From Streptomyces sp. NBC_00154 (GTDB lineage: Bacteria > Actinomycetota > Actinomycetes > Streptomycetales > Streptomycetaceae): a DNA stretch of 64,000 nt. The stretch lies in NCBI RefSeq assembly GCF_026342835.1, contig NZ_JAPEMI010000001.1, positions 4,656,501-4,720,500 on the forward strand, in the 5' to 3' direction. This document shows positions 1-8,071 of this stretch, one piece after another. Below the pieces are notes generated by a model. It searched no databases and had not been told where the DNA came from. It saw nothing but the letters and a program-made list of their open reading frames with translations. The position numbers and the translations under genes were made by a program. How positions within the stretch are numbered: position 1 is the stretch's first letter; each line of letters opens with the position of its first letter.

Positions 1-1
1 C

Positions 2-295
2 GCGGGCACCAACCCGGAGCAGCTCTTCGCGGCCGGCTACAGCGCCTGCTTCCAGGGCGCCCTCGGTGTGGTGGCCCGTCAGGAGAAGGCCGACATCTCC
101 GGCTCCACCGTGACCGCCGCGGTCTCCATCGGCAAGACCGCCGAGGGTGGCTTCGGCCTGGAGGTCGCGATCTCCGCGACCATCCCGAACGTCGACACCG
201 CCACCGCGCAGTCGCTCATCGAGAAGGCCCACCAGGTGTGCCCGTACTCGAACGCCACGCGCGGCAACATCAAGGTCGAGCTGTCGGTCGTCTGA
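2..295 (+). CDS. ohr: Organic hydroperoxide resistance protein (Ohr/OsmC family), 3' part
   Basis: The gene enters from the left edge, so the N-terminus is missing; the visible frame gives about 97 residues. Ohr proteins are cytoplasmic thiol peroxidases that reduce organic hydroperoxides. Both catalytic cysteines are visible: one in the SACFQG segment near the start of the fragment and one in VCPYSNATRGN near the C-terminus. The spacing and the C-terminal SNATRGN signature are typical of Ohr rather than OsmC. The stop at 293-295 is followed by a strong hairpin terminator. The regulator OhrR, often adjacent, would have to lie outside the window. Confidence 0.93.
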   Translation, partial: AGTNPEQLFAAGYSACFQGALGVVARQEKADISGSTVTAAVSIGKTAEGGFGLEVAISATIPNVDTATAQSLIEKAHQVCPYSNATRGNIKVELSVV

Positions 296-322
296 TCGTC
301 CGCACTGCCTGTACGCAAGTGG

Positions 323-348
323 GGGCCGCACCCCCCGGGGTGCGGCCC
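323..348 (+). terminator. Hairpin terminator after ohr
   Basis: A perfect 12-bp inverted repeat (GGGCCGCACCCC and its complement) with a 2-nt centre lies 27 nt after the ohr stop. No U-tract follows, as is usual in Streptomyces. Confidence 0.8.
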
Positions 349-361
349 TCAACTGCGTACC

Positions 362-653
362 GCCCTGCTCATCGCGCTGCTCCGCCACGCGGACCGGGTG
401 ACCGTCGCCCGCCTCGCCCAACTGGTCGATGTGATCGCCCCGATCATGACGGAGCGAAGTCGCCCCGCACGGCTTCGACCTGGCGAAGATCGCCGAACAC
501 CAGGTTCTCGCGGACGCCGACCCGGACGCCCGCAACACCCTCACCGATCCGGACCGCGTCACCCCGCATCCGGCGCAGGGCACGACGCTCGACGGTGCAG
601 TGCCGAGGGCGACACTGGAACCCATGTCCTGGAACATGATCCGCCTGACCTGA
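362..653 (+). pseudogene. Remnant of a GH51 alpha-L-arabinofuranosidase (C-terminal pieces)
   Basis: Two stretches in different frames resemble the C-terminal part of GH51 arabinofuranosidases. Positions 362 to about 455 read ALLIALLRHADRVTV followed by QLVDVIAPIMTE, the family's conserved 'LLRHADRV...NVIAPIMTE' region. Positions 468-653, in another frame, read HGFDLAKIAEHQVL... and end PMSWNMIRLT-stop, the family's terminal beta-domain. The segment that should join them is deleted and the frame is broken. The catalytic domain and N-terminus are absent, so this is a non-functional relic. The homology is judged from recalled family sequences. Confidence 0.7.
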
Positions 654-766
654 CCGCGGACGGATCCGACCGCGCGGAGAGCGAGGACGGAACGTCCGGG
701 GAAGTCCGGTCCGGCCCCCAACTCCCCGGTCAACACGACCCCCACCACCCCCGTTACGCTGACGCC

Positions 767-1555
767 ATGCGCGATCTAGGGGTGGGTTTCAGCTATTTGA
801 TCAAGGGGCAACGCTGGGTCGGCCGGCACGGACGCTGGTTCGGCTTCGGCCTGGTCCCCGGCCTCGTCACACTGGTCGTGTACGCGGCAGCGCTCGTCGG
901 ACTCGGCTACGGCGCCGACGACTTCGTGGCCTGGGCGACCCCGTTCGCCGACGACTGGTCCTCGCCCTGGCTCGGCCTGCTCCGGGTCACGCTCACCGTG
1001 CTGGTCTTCGCCCTCGGGCTGTTCCTCGCCGTGATCACGTTCACCGCCGTGACGCTGCTGGTCGGCCAGCCGTTCTACGAGTCGCTCTCCGAGCAGGTGG
1101 ACCGGTCGGAGGGCGGCGACGTCCCCGAGTCCGGGCTGCCGCTCTGGCGCGAACTGTGGATCTCCGCCCGTGACAGCCTCCGCATTCTCGTGCGCGTCTC
1201 GCTGTACGCCGTACTGCTCTTCGCCCTCGGGTTCGTCCCGGTCGTCGGCCAGACGGTGGTCCCCGCGATCGGTTTCTGTGTCACCGGCTACTTCCTCGCC
1301 GAGGAGCTCACCGCGGTCGCGCTCCAGCGCCGCGGTCTGGTCCTGGCGGACCGGCTCGTCCTGCTGCGCGGCCGCCGCATGCTGACCCTCGGCTTCGGAG
1401 TACCGCTGGGACTCGCCTTCCTGGTCCCGTTCGTGGCGGTGTTCCTGATGCCGGGCGCCGTCGCCGGAGCCACCCTGCTCGCGCGGGACCTGACGGCGCC
1501 GCCCTCCGACGACGAGGACGCGGCCCCTTCCCCGTACGCCCTCAACAAGGACTGA
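767..1555 (+). CDS. EI24/CysZ-like integral membrane protein
   Basis: A 262-residue protein with about six hydrophobic segments, a SYLIKGQRW N-terminus and a cytoplasmic loop around residues 105-130 (QPFYESLSEQV, then the EGGDVPESG stretch). This matches the EI24 domain family, which includes CysZ sulfate channels; the actinobacterial members have no established substrate. I chose the ATG at 767 rather than the far upstream in-frame start at 398, because the upstream part overlaps the GH51 relic and reads as low-complexity sequence. A TACGCT -10-like box ends 6 nt before the ATG, suggesting a leaderless transcript. The LysE-type exporter gene follows after 21 nt and is probably co-transcribed. 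Confidence 0.85.
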   Translation: MRDLGVGFSYLIKGQRWVGRHGRWFGFGLVPGLVTLVVYAAALVGLGYGADDFVAWATPFADDWSSPWLGLLRVTLTVLVFALGLFLAVITFTAVTLLVGQPFYESLSEQVDRSEGGDVPESGLPLWRELWISARDSLRILVRVSLYAVLLFALGFVPVVGQTVVPAIGFCVTGYFLAEELTAVALQRRGLVLADRLVLLRGRRMLTLGFGVPLGLAFLVPFVAVFLMPGAVAGATLLARDLTAPPSDDEDAAPSPYALNKD

Positions 1556-1576
1556 GGACCGAGGAGACCCCGAGCC

Positions 1577-2185
1577 ATGACCGAGATCATCGCCGTCGCC
1601 GTCATCACCGTCCTCGCCGTCATCAGCCCGGGCGCCGACTTCGCGATGGTCGTGCGCAACAGCTACCTCTACGGCCGGACGACCGGTCTCCTCGCGGCCA
1701 CCGGAGTCGCCGCGGGCGTCCTCGTCCATGTCACCTACACGATGCTCGGCGTCGGGCTGCTGATCGCGTCCTCGACAGCCCTGTTCACCGCGATCAAGCT
1801 GGCCGGCGCGGCGTATCTCGTCTACATCGGGGTACGGACGTTCTTCGCCCGCAACGATCTCGTCGTCGATCTGGAGTCGAAGCCGGCCCTGACCCGGCTC
1901 GGGGCTCTGCGCACCGGCTTCCTGACCAACGCGCTGAACCCCAAGACCACGCTCTTCGTCGTGTCGACCTTCACCCAGGTCGTCGGGGAAGACACCGGTC
2001 TGTGGCAGCAGGCGGGCTACGGGCTCTTCATGTCCGCCGCCCACCTCGGCTGGTTCGCACTGGTCGCGCTGTTCTTCTCGCACGAGCAGCTGCGCACCGC
2101 GATGCTGCGGTGGCAGAAGGTCCTCAACCGCGGCATCGGTTCGGTGCTCATCGGGCTGGGTGTCACGCTCGGCCTCGCCCGCTGA
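1577..2185 (+). CDS. LysE/RhtB family amino-acid exporter
   Basis: A 202-residue membrane protein with the LysE-family N-terminal ISPGADFAMVVRNS motif and about six transmembrane segments. The central LTNALNPKTTLF segment is the second conserved family signature. Members export amino acids or related small metabolites; the substrate cannot be read from the sequence. A GGAG ribosome-binding site sits about 10 nt before the ATG. It is the second gene of a probable operon with the EI24 protein and ends before a bidirectional terminator. Confidence 0.9.
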   Translation: MTEIIAVAVITVLAVISPGADFAMVVRNSYLYGRTTGLLAATGVAAGVLVHVTYTMLGVGLLIASSTALFTAIKLAGAAYLVYIGVRTFFARNDLVVDLESKPALTRLGALRTGFLTNALNPKTTLFVVSTFTQVVGEDTGLWQQAGYGLFMSAAHLGWFALVALFFSHEQLRTAMLRWQKVLNRGIGSVLIGLGVTLGLAR

Positions 2186-2383
2186 GCGACGCTCAGCCGC
2201 TGTGCACGTCGGGCTCGTCCGGGGCGTCCGCGGGCTCCGGCCGCAACAGTCGCAGGGCTCCGGCCGCGACAGTCGCAGAACGCCGTCAGGCGTACGTCCC
2301 CGAGCGAGCGAGCCGCCTGCACCTCGTAGCTGCCGGGCACGAGGGTCCGTCCACGGAGATCAAGGAGTAACACCCCCTCGGAC
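2186..2383. other. Intergenic stretch without a convincing gene
   Basis: Nearly 200 nt separate the LysE gene from the terminator. The minus strand reads a short plausible peptide (LRGRTLVPGSYEVQAA and following) that may be a gene relic, but there is no start site and no identifiable family. Confidence 0.4.
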
Positions 2384-2428
2384 GGAAGAGCCCCGGAGCG
2401 GCACCTGACCCCGCCCCGGGGCTCTTCC
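2384..2428. terminator. Bidirectional terminator between the LysE gene and galM
   Basis: A perfect 13-bp inverted repeat, GGAAGAGCCCCGG and its complement, has a 19-nt loop and serves two convergent genes. Confidence 0.8.
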
Positions 2429-2456
2429 CCTGCCCGTCGTCCGCCGCGTTCCCGCG

Positions 2457-3455
2457 TCAGCGCGTCGAGAACCCGTACACCGTCGTCGACACGTACTCCT
2501 CGCCCGGCCGCAGCACCGTGCTCGGGAACTCCGGCCGGTTCGGCGAGTCCGGGAAGTGCTGCGTCTCCAGTGCGATCCCGTCGCAGGGCCCGTACGGCCG
2601 GCCGTCGAAGTGGTCGGCGGTGTACAGCTGCAGACCCGGCTCGGTCGTCGTGACGGTCAGGACGCGCCCCGACGCGGGGTCGCACAGCTCGGCCACCGGA
2701 CCGTCGGCGGCGGCGTCCAGAACGAAGTTGTGGTCGTACCCCCCACCGACGGTTTTCGTCTCCCGGAAGTCGAACCGGGTCCCGTCCACCGGCAGGAACT
2801 CACCCGTCGGCAGCGACTCGGCGTCCGTCGGCGTGATCCGCCCTGCCGCGATCCACAGCGTGTGCCCGACCGCGCTGCCGCTGTCGGCGCCGGCCAGGTT
2901 CCAGTACGTGTGATTGGTCAGGTTGAGCACGGTCGGCGCGTCCGTCGTCGCCCGGTACGCGATGCGCAGCGCCCCGTCCTCGTCCAGGGTGTACGCGGCC
3001 GAGACCGTCAGCCGCCCCGGGAAGCCCTCCTCGCCGTCCTCCGCGACCAGGGAGAGCTCCACACCGTCGATGAGCTCCCGCGCCTCCCACACACGTCTGT
3101 CGAAGCCACGGGCCCCGCCGTGCACATGGTTGCGCCCCTCGTTCCGGGTCACCCGGTGGGTCTGCCCGTCGAGTACGAAGGAGCCGCGCGCGATCCGGTT
3201 CGCGTACCGCCCGACCAGCGCCCCGAAGTACGGGCCGGAGGACTTCTCGTACGCCGCGAGATCCGGCAGCCCGAGCGCCACCGGGGCCCGTACGCCGTTC
3301 CGCCCGGGCACCTCGACCGACTGCACGACGCCGCCGTACGTCAGGACGCGTACGCGCGTACCGGCCCGTTCCAGCGTCCAGCGGTGGACGGCGGTGCCGT
3401 CCGCGAGGGTGCCGAAGACTTCCGCACGTATCGCCGTGCTCAAACCCGTGTTCAT
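2457..3455 (-). CDS. galM: Aldose 1-epimerase (galactose mutarotase)
   Basis: A 332-residue GalM-fold enzyme that interconverts alpha and beta anomers of aldohexoses and feeds the Leloir pathway or general sugar metabolism in the cytoplasm. Recognisable elements are GRYANRIARGSF near residue 75, the substrate-loop NHVHGGARGFDRRVW, the catalytic-histidine region NLTNHTYWNLAG, and the C-terminal ALETQHFPDSPNRPEF carrying the glutamate region. I chose the ATG at 3455 because family homology begins there; the open frame extends further upstream without similarity. It is convergent with the LysE gene and not obviously in an operon with other sugar genes. Confidence 0.93.
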   Translation of the reverse strand: MNTGLSTAIRAEVFGTLADGTAVHRWTLERAGTRVRVLTYGGVVQSVEVPGRNGVRAPVALGLPDLAAYEKSSGPYFGALVGRYANRIARGSFVLDGQTHRVTRNEGRNHVHGGARGFDRRVWEARELIDGVELSLVAEDGEEGFPGRLTVSAAYTLDEDGALRIAYRATTDAPTVLNLTNHTYWNLAGADSGSAVGHTLWIAAGRITPTDAESLPTGEFLPVDGTRFDFRETKTVGGGYDHNFVLDAAADGPVAELCDPASGRVLTVTTTEPGLQLYTADHFDGRPYGPCDGIALETQHFPDSPNRPEFPSTVLRPGEEYVSTTVYGFSTR

Positions 3456-3484
3456 GATCACGGACCTTAGACCACGTGGCTGTG

Positions 3485-4402
3485 CTACGCCGGTGGCTTC
3501 CGCGCCGTGACATTGCGGTACGCGATCTCCGCCAGCCGGGCCTGTCCGTTGCGCCCCGGATGGAACCAGTCCCACTGGCTGAGCTGCCTGCCGGTGAACC
3601 GGTAGCCGAAGACCGCACCGCCGTCGTACCGGCAGCGCAGATCCTTCGCGCACACGTCCCGCAGCACCTTGTTGTAGGCCACGACCCGCTTCTGCACCGA
3701 GGCGCGGCGTGCCACGGCCGCGGCACTCATGTCATCCGCCTCGCCCAGCATCGACCTGCAGATGCCGAGCTTCCAGATCTGCTTGCCCAGTGCGTTGCCA
3801 CGCCCCGTCGACCAGAGGCGCTTGAGATCCGGCACGCTCGACACGTAGACCTGCGTCTTCGGCGCCGTGCTGCGCAGCTGACGCATCGACGCCTTGAACG
3901 ACGCCCGGAAGTCCGCCACCGGTGTCATCACCTCCGCCGAGTCCCGGCAGGCGTCATTGGCGCCGATCATCACCGTCACCAGATCCGGCTTCTGTTGCGC
4001 GGCGAGGGCCATCTGCTCCGGCAGCTGGGCGATCCGGGCGCCCGTCTCGGCGTGGTTCCAGCTGTGCGCGGCCGCGCGCGAGGTGCCGAGCAGCCGCACC
4101 GCGAGGCTCCGGACCTCGTGGTCAGTGCCGGTCGCCCAGGACACCTCCGGGCAGTCGGTCAGCACCGAACAGGCATCGAACCCCCGTGTGATGGAGTCCC
4201 CGACGGCGGCGACCGACTCGGGACTGCGGTCCCAGACGGGGGCATGCGCAGCGGAGGAGCGGTGCTTCGCGGCGGCCGTTCCCTTCGTCGTCCCGTCCTG
4301 CCCGGCGTCACAGCCGGTCAGCGCGGCTGCGGCGATGACCGGAAGCACCGTCAGCACGGCGGCAGCGGTGCGCGAGCGGTGGCTTGCGAAACGATTCTGC
4401 AT
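3485..4402 (-). CDS. Secreted SGNH/GDSL-type hydrolase lipoprotein
   Basis: A 305-residue protein with a signal peptide ending in the lipobox LTGC (Cys about residue 30), so it is predicted to be lipid-anchored outside the membrane. The SGNH blocks are all present: AVGDSITRGFDAC (nucleophile Ser), a Gly-containing block, MIGANDAC (Asn), and DWFHPGRNGQ near the C-terminus (Asp/His dyad). Such enzymes hydrolyse esters or lipids; the substrate is unknown. The spaced cysteines may form disulfides as in Streptomyces lipase-like SGNH proteins. It starts 29 nt upstream of galM and could share transcription with it. Confidence 0.85.
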   Translation of the reverse strand: MQNRFASHRSRTAAAVLTVLPVIAAAALTGCDAGQDGTTKGTAAAKHRSSAAHAPVWDRSPESVAAVGDSITRGFDACSVLTDCPEVSWATGTDHEVRSLAVRLLGTSRAAAHSWNHAETGARIAQLPEQMALAAQQKPDLVTVMIGANDACRDSAEVMTPVADFRASFKASMRQLRSTAPKTQVYVSSVPDLKRLWSTGRGNALGKQIWKLGICRSMLGEADDMSAAAVARRASVQKRVVAYNKVLRDVCAKDLRCRYDGGAVFGYRFTGRQLSQWDWFHPGRNGQARLAEIAYRNVTARKPPA

Positions 4403-4753
4403 CCCTCGTGCCCTCCCGTTTATGCCCCCGGCAACTCCTTATAGCCCCAGGCGGCAGGCCCGGGCGCCCTGCCGGGTGAATGCTGAGCGAATCATGGGCC
4501 CAGGACCGACGGTACGTCACACCTGGGGCGCCGCCGCACGGTAGCTTTTCCCCGTCGAACCAGCGCCACGTTCCGCCACCCGGCTCCAATTGAGTGGTAT
4601 CGGAAAATCACATCACGTCACTTACTGTCCCTTTTCAGGAGATTCACTCCCGATGCTGTTTACTGATGACGACCTCGGGATCCGGCCAGGAAGAGGCGGT
4701 ACGGGCGCGAGGCCGCTGGGGAAGGCGAACCTCGTCCCACACTGGAGGTCCCG
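4403..4753. other. Divergent promoter region between the GDSL gene and DUF3145
   Basis: This 351-nt gap must hold the promoters of two divergent genes. A short AT-richer stretch (4590-4670) around ATTGAGTGG and CTGTTTACTG is the likely promoter area, but I cannot assign -10 and -35 boxes with confidence. No coding sequence is visible. Confidence 0.5.
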
Positions 4754-5248
4754 GTGACGACACGTGGAGTTCTGTACGTTCACTCCGCACCGCGCGCGCT
4801 CTGCCCACATGTCGAATGGGCGGTGGCGGGTGTCCTCGGTGCGCGGGTCCAGCTCGACTGGATCAGACAGCCGGCCGCGCCCGGCACCTGGCGGTCCGAG
4901 TTCTCCTGGGAGGGCGCCGCGGGTACCGCGTCGAAGCTTGCCTCCGCGCTGCGCGGCTGGGATCTGCTGCGCTTCGAAGTGACGGCGGAGCCGTGCGCCA
5001 CGGCAGAGGGCGAGCGCTACAGCTCCACGCCCGAACTGGGCATCTTCCACGCGGTCACCGGCATGCACGGCGACATCCTGGTGCCGGAGGACCGGCTGCG
5101 GGCTGCGCTGGCGCGATCGGTGCGCGGGGAGACGGACCTGGAGGCGGAGATCGCCAAACTCCTCGGCAAGCCGTGGGACGACGAGTTGGAGTCCTTCCGG
5201 CACGCAGGCGAGGGCGCCCCGGTCCGCTGGCTCCACCAGGTGGTGTGA
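4754..5248 (+). CDS. DUF3145 domain-containing protein
   Basis: A 164-residue soluble protein with no signal peptide. Its sequence (MTTRGVLYVHSAPRALC at the start, LLGKPWDDELE near the end, terminal RWLHQVV) matches the highly conserved actinobacterial DUF3145 family over its full length. No biochemical function is established. Conserved ALCPHVEWA and TSKLASALRGW blocks suggest a folded core rather than a transporter or regulator. It is convergent with fabF, separated by a strong terminator, and this association with the fab operon is, as I recall, common in streptomycetes. The start is the family's usual MTTRG. Confidence 0.9.
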   Translation: MTTRGVLYVHSAPRALCPHVEWAVAGVLGARVQLDWIRQPAAPGTWRSEFSWEGAAGTASKLASALRGWDLLRFEVTAEPCATAEGERYSSTPELGIFHAVTGMHGDILVPEDRLRAALARSVRGETDLEAEIAKLLGKPWDDELESFRHAGEGAPVRWLHQVV

Positions 5249-5341
5249 GGGGCATCTGCGGGCGGGCCTGTTCCCCCTGCCGCCCCTTCCCGAACCGGGA
5301 TCACGCGCCTCGAACGCCGGCGAGGCCGAGAACGAAGCGGA

Positions 5342-5381
5342 CGAAGCCCGCCTCCCCGGTCGAACGGGGAAGCGGGCTTCG
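5342..5381. terminator. Bidirectional terminator between DUF3145 and fabF
   Basis: A long inverted repeat (CGAAGCCCGC...CCCCG pairing with CGGGG...GCGGGCTTCG) with one mismatch lies between convergent stops. Confidence 0.85.
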
Positions 5382-5404
5382 TCGTACAGCCTGGGCGGTG
5401 GGGA

Positions 5405-6667
5405 TCAGACGCTGCGGAACGCCAGCACCACGTTGTGTCCCCCGAACCCGAACGAGTTGTTGATCGCAGCGATCGACCCCTCCGGCAGCGGCCGCGGCTC
5501 ATCGCGCACGATGTCCGCCTCCACCGCCTCGTCGAGGTTCTCCACGTTGATCGTCGGCGGAGCCATCCGGTGGTGCAGCGCCAGAACCGTCGCGACGGTC
5601 TCGATGCCGCCCGCGCCACCGAGCAGGTGACCGGTCATCGACTTCGTCGCGGAGATCGCGACATGGTCGAGGTCGTCGCCCAGAACCTTGCGCAGAGCCT
5701 TCAGCTCCGCGACATCGCCCTGCGGCGTCGACGTGGCGTGCGCGTTGAGGTGCACGACCTCCGACGGCTTGAGATCCGTCTGGTCCAGCAGGTTCTGCAT
5801 GGCGGCAGCGATCCCGCGACCGGTCGGCTCGGGCTGGGCGATGTGGTGGGCGTCCGCGGACAGGCCCTGGCCCAGCACCTCGCAGTAGACCTTGGCGCCA
5901 CGCGCGGCCGCGTGCTCCGCGGACTCCAGGACGACGACACCGGCACCCTCGCCGAGCACGAAGCCGTCACGGCCCGTGTCGTACGGACGCGACGCCTTCT
6001 GGGGCTCGTCGTTGTTCTTGGACATCGCCATCATGTTGGCGAACGCCGCGATCGGCAGCGGGTGGATGGCCGCCTCGGTGCCACCGGCGAGGACCACGTC
6101 GGCACGGCCGGTGCGAATCATCTCGACGGCGTAACCGATGGCCTCGGCACCCGACGCACAGGCGGAGACCGGGGTGTGGACACCGGCCTGGGCGTTGACC
6201 TCCAGGCCGACGTTGGCGGCGGGGCCGTTGGGCATGAGCATGGGCACGGTGTGCGGGGAGACGCGGCGTACGCCCTTCTCCTTCAGCACGTCGTACTGGT
6301 CGAGCAGGGTGATCACGCCACCGATGCCGGAGGCGATGACCGAACCGAGCCGCTCGGGCTGGATCGCGTCGTCCTCACCGGCCTTGCCGGTGAAGCCGGC
6401 GTCCGCCCACGCCTCGCGGGCCGCGATCAGCGCGAACTGCGCCGAGCGGTCCAGCTTGCGGGCGAGCGGGCGGGGCAGTACGTCGCCCGGGTCGACGGCC
6501 GCGAGGGCAGCGATCCGGACGGGCAGTTCGGCGAAACGTTCGCCCTCGAGAGGCTTGACGCCGGAACGACCGGCCATCAGACCTTCCCAGGTCGACGCGG
6601 AGTCGCCACCCAGCGGAGTGGTTGCGCCGATACCGGTGACGACCACGGTGCGATTGGTCGAGTTCAC
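5405..6667 (-). CDS. fabF: Beta-ketoacyl-ACP synthase II
   Basis: A 420-residue condensing enzyme that elongates acyl-ACP with malonyl-ACP in type II fatty acid synthesis. The catalytic triad is visible: Cys in PVSACASGAEAIGYA, His in LNAHATSTPQGD and His in TKSMTGHLLGGAGG. The C-terminus ends in the typical NNSFGFGGHNVVL. The GTG at 6667 is favoured because it gives the usual N-terminus (NSTNRTVVVTGIG) and a GGAG ribosome-binding site lies about 10 nt upstream. It is the last gene of the fabD-fabH-acpP-fabF operon and is followed by a terminator. Essential housekeeping function is expected from the family. Confidence 0.97.
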   Translation of the reverse strand: MNSTNRTVVVTGIGATTPLGGDSASTWEGLMAGRSGVKPLEGERFAELPVRIAALAAVDPGDVLPRPLARKLDRSAQFALIAAREAWADAGFTGKAGEDDAIQPERLGSVIASGIGGVITLLDQYDVLKEKGVRRVSPHTVPMLMPNGPAANVGLEVNAQAGVHTPVSACASGAEAIGYAVEMIRTGRADVVLAGGTEAAIHPLPIAAFANMMAMSKNNDEPQKASRPYDTGRDGFVLGEGAGVVVLESAEHAAARGAKVYCEVLGQGLSADAHHIAQPEPTGRGIAAAMQNLLDQTDLKPSEVVHLNAHATSTPQGDVAELKALRKVLGDDLDHVAISATKSMTGHLLGGAGGIETVATVLALHHRMAPPTINVENLDEAVEADIVRDEPRPLPEGSIAAINNSFGFGGHNVVLAFRSV

Positions 6668-6744
6668 TGGAAAATCTTCTCCACGTGTAGAGGGTCGTGA
6701 ATCAGCGGCGCCACCGCCGGGTGGCGACACACGAGCCGGCTGGA

Positions 6745-6993
6745 TCAGGCCTGGTGCTTCAGGATGTAGTCGGCAGCGTCGCCGACCGTCTTGAGGTTCT
6801 TGACGTCCTCGTCGGGGATCTTCACGTCGAAGCGCTCTTCGGCGGCGACGACGACCTCGACCATGGACAGCGAGTCGACGTCCAGGTCGTCGGTGAAGGA
6901 CTTGTCCAGCTGGACGTCCTCGACCGGGATACCGGCGATCTCGTTGACGATCTCGGCGAGACCGTTGACGATCTCTTCCTGGGTGGCGGCCAT
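6745..6993 (-). CDS. acpP: Acyl carrier protein
   Basis: An 82-residue acidic protein of standard ACP size. The phosphopantetheine attachment serine is in DLDVDSLSMVEVVV (DSLS, about residue 41). It carries growing acyl chains for the Fab enzymes encoded on either side. A GAAGGAG ribosome-binding site precedes the ATG. It lies 63 nt after fabH and 77 nt before fabF in the same transcription unit. Confidence 0.97.
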   Translation of the reverse strand: MAATQEEIVNGLAEIVNEIAGIPVEDVQLDKSFTDDLDVDSLSMVEVVVAAEERFDVKIPDEDVKNLKTVGDAADYILKHQA

Positions 6994-7056
6994 GTTGGCG
7001 CTCCTTCGATGTATTTCAGCAGGGTTCGGACGTCCGGACCGGAAGGTCCGGTGTGC

Positions 7057-8058
7057 CTAGGGGAGAGTAACGACCGTCGCGGCGTAGACGAGACCCGCCC
7101 CGAAGCCGATGACGAGCGCGGTGTCGCCGCTCTTCGCCTGACCGGTCGCCAGAAGCCGCTCCATAGCGAGCGGAATCGAGGCGGCGGAGGTGTTGCCGGT
7201 GGTCTCCACGTCGCGGGCGACCGTGACGTGTTCCGGCAGCTTCAGGGTCTTCACCATCGAATCGATGATCCGCATGTTGGCCTGGTGCGGGATGAAGACG
7301 TCCAGGTCTTCCGGAGCGATCCCGGCCGCGTCCAGCGCCTGCTGGGCGACCTTCGCCATCTCGAAGACGGCCCAGCGGAAGACCGCCTGGCCCTCCTGCG
7401 TGATGGCCGGGAACTTCTCGGGACGCTCGGCGTGGAACTCGTCCCACGCCACGGTCTGCTTGATCGTGTCGGACTTGTCGCCCTCGGAGCCCCAGACCGT
7501 CGGGCCTATGGCGGGCACATTGGAGGGGCCGACGATGACCGCGCCTGCGCCGTCGCCGAAGAGGAAGGCCGTTGCCCGGTCCTCCAGGTCGGTCAGGTCG
7601 CTGAGCCGCTCCACGCCGATGACCAGCACGTACTCGGCCGAGCCCTCGACGATCATGCCCTTGGCGAGGGTCAGGCCGTAGCCGAAGCCCGCGCAGCCGG
7701 CGGAGATGTCGAAGGCGGCGGGCCTGCCCGCGCCGACCTTGTGGGCGATCTCGGTCGCGACGGCCGGGGTCTGCTTGAAGTGCGAGACGGTGGAGACGAT
7801 GACCCCGCCGATCTGCTCGGGCGTGATCCCGGCGTCGGCGATGGCCTTCCCGGCCGCCTCGACGGACATCGCGGCCACGGTCTCCTCCTCGGAGGCCCAG
7901 TGGCGGGTGGCGATGCCGGACCGGGAGCGGATCCACTCGTCGGACGAGTCGATCTTCTCGAGAATCACCTCGTTGGGCACGACACGGGTCGGGCGGTAGC
8001 CACCGACACCCATGATCCGTGCGTACGGGGCGCCCTGGCTGGGCTTGATCTTCGACAT
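7057..8058 (-). CDS. fabH: Beta-ketoacyl-ACP synthase III
   Basis: A 333-residue initiation condensing enzyme that joins an acyl-CoA starter to malonyl-ACP; in streptomycetes it accepts branched starters, giving iso/anteiso fatty acids (family knowledge). The Cys-His-Asn triad is visible: Cys in DISAGCAGFGYG, His in IPHQANMRI and Asn in ETTGNTSAAS. It ends with the usual GFGAGLVYAATV. An AAGGAG ribosome-binding site precedes the ATG, and the gene begins 13 nt after the fabD stop, consistent with translational coupling. Confidence 0.97.
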   Translation of the reverse strand: MSKIKPSQGAPYARIMGVGGYRPTRVVPNEVILEKIDSSDEWIRSRSGIATRHWASEEETVAAMSVEAAGKAIADAGITPEQIGGVIVSTVSHFKQTPAVATEIAHKVGAGRPAAFDISAGCAGFGYGLTLAKGMIVEGSAEYVLVIGVERLSDLTDLEDRATAFLFGDGAGAVIVGPSNVPAIGPTVWGSEGDKSDTIKQTVAWDEFHAERPEKFPAITQEGQAVFRWAVFEMAKVAQQALDAAGIAPEDLDVFIPHQANMRIIDSMVKTLKLPEHVTVARDVETTGNTSAASIPLAMERLLATGQAKSGDTALVIGFGAGLVYAATVVTLP

Positions 8059-8071
8059 GCTCTCGGGCTCC

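Noticed and set aside
398..766. N-terminal extension of the EI24 protein to 398
   Set aside because: This stretch overlaps the GH51 relic and looks non-coding; homology begins at 767, which also has a leaderless promoter.
2186..2383. Possible minus-strand gene relic reading LVPGSYEVQAARSLGD
   Set aside because: Too short, no matching family could be named, and the frame shows no start.
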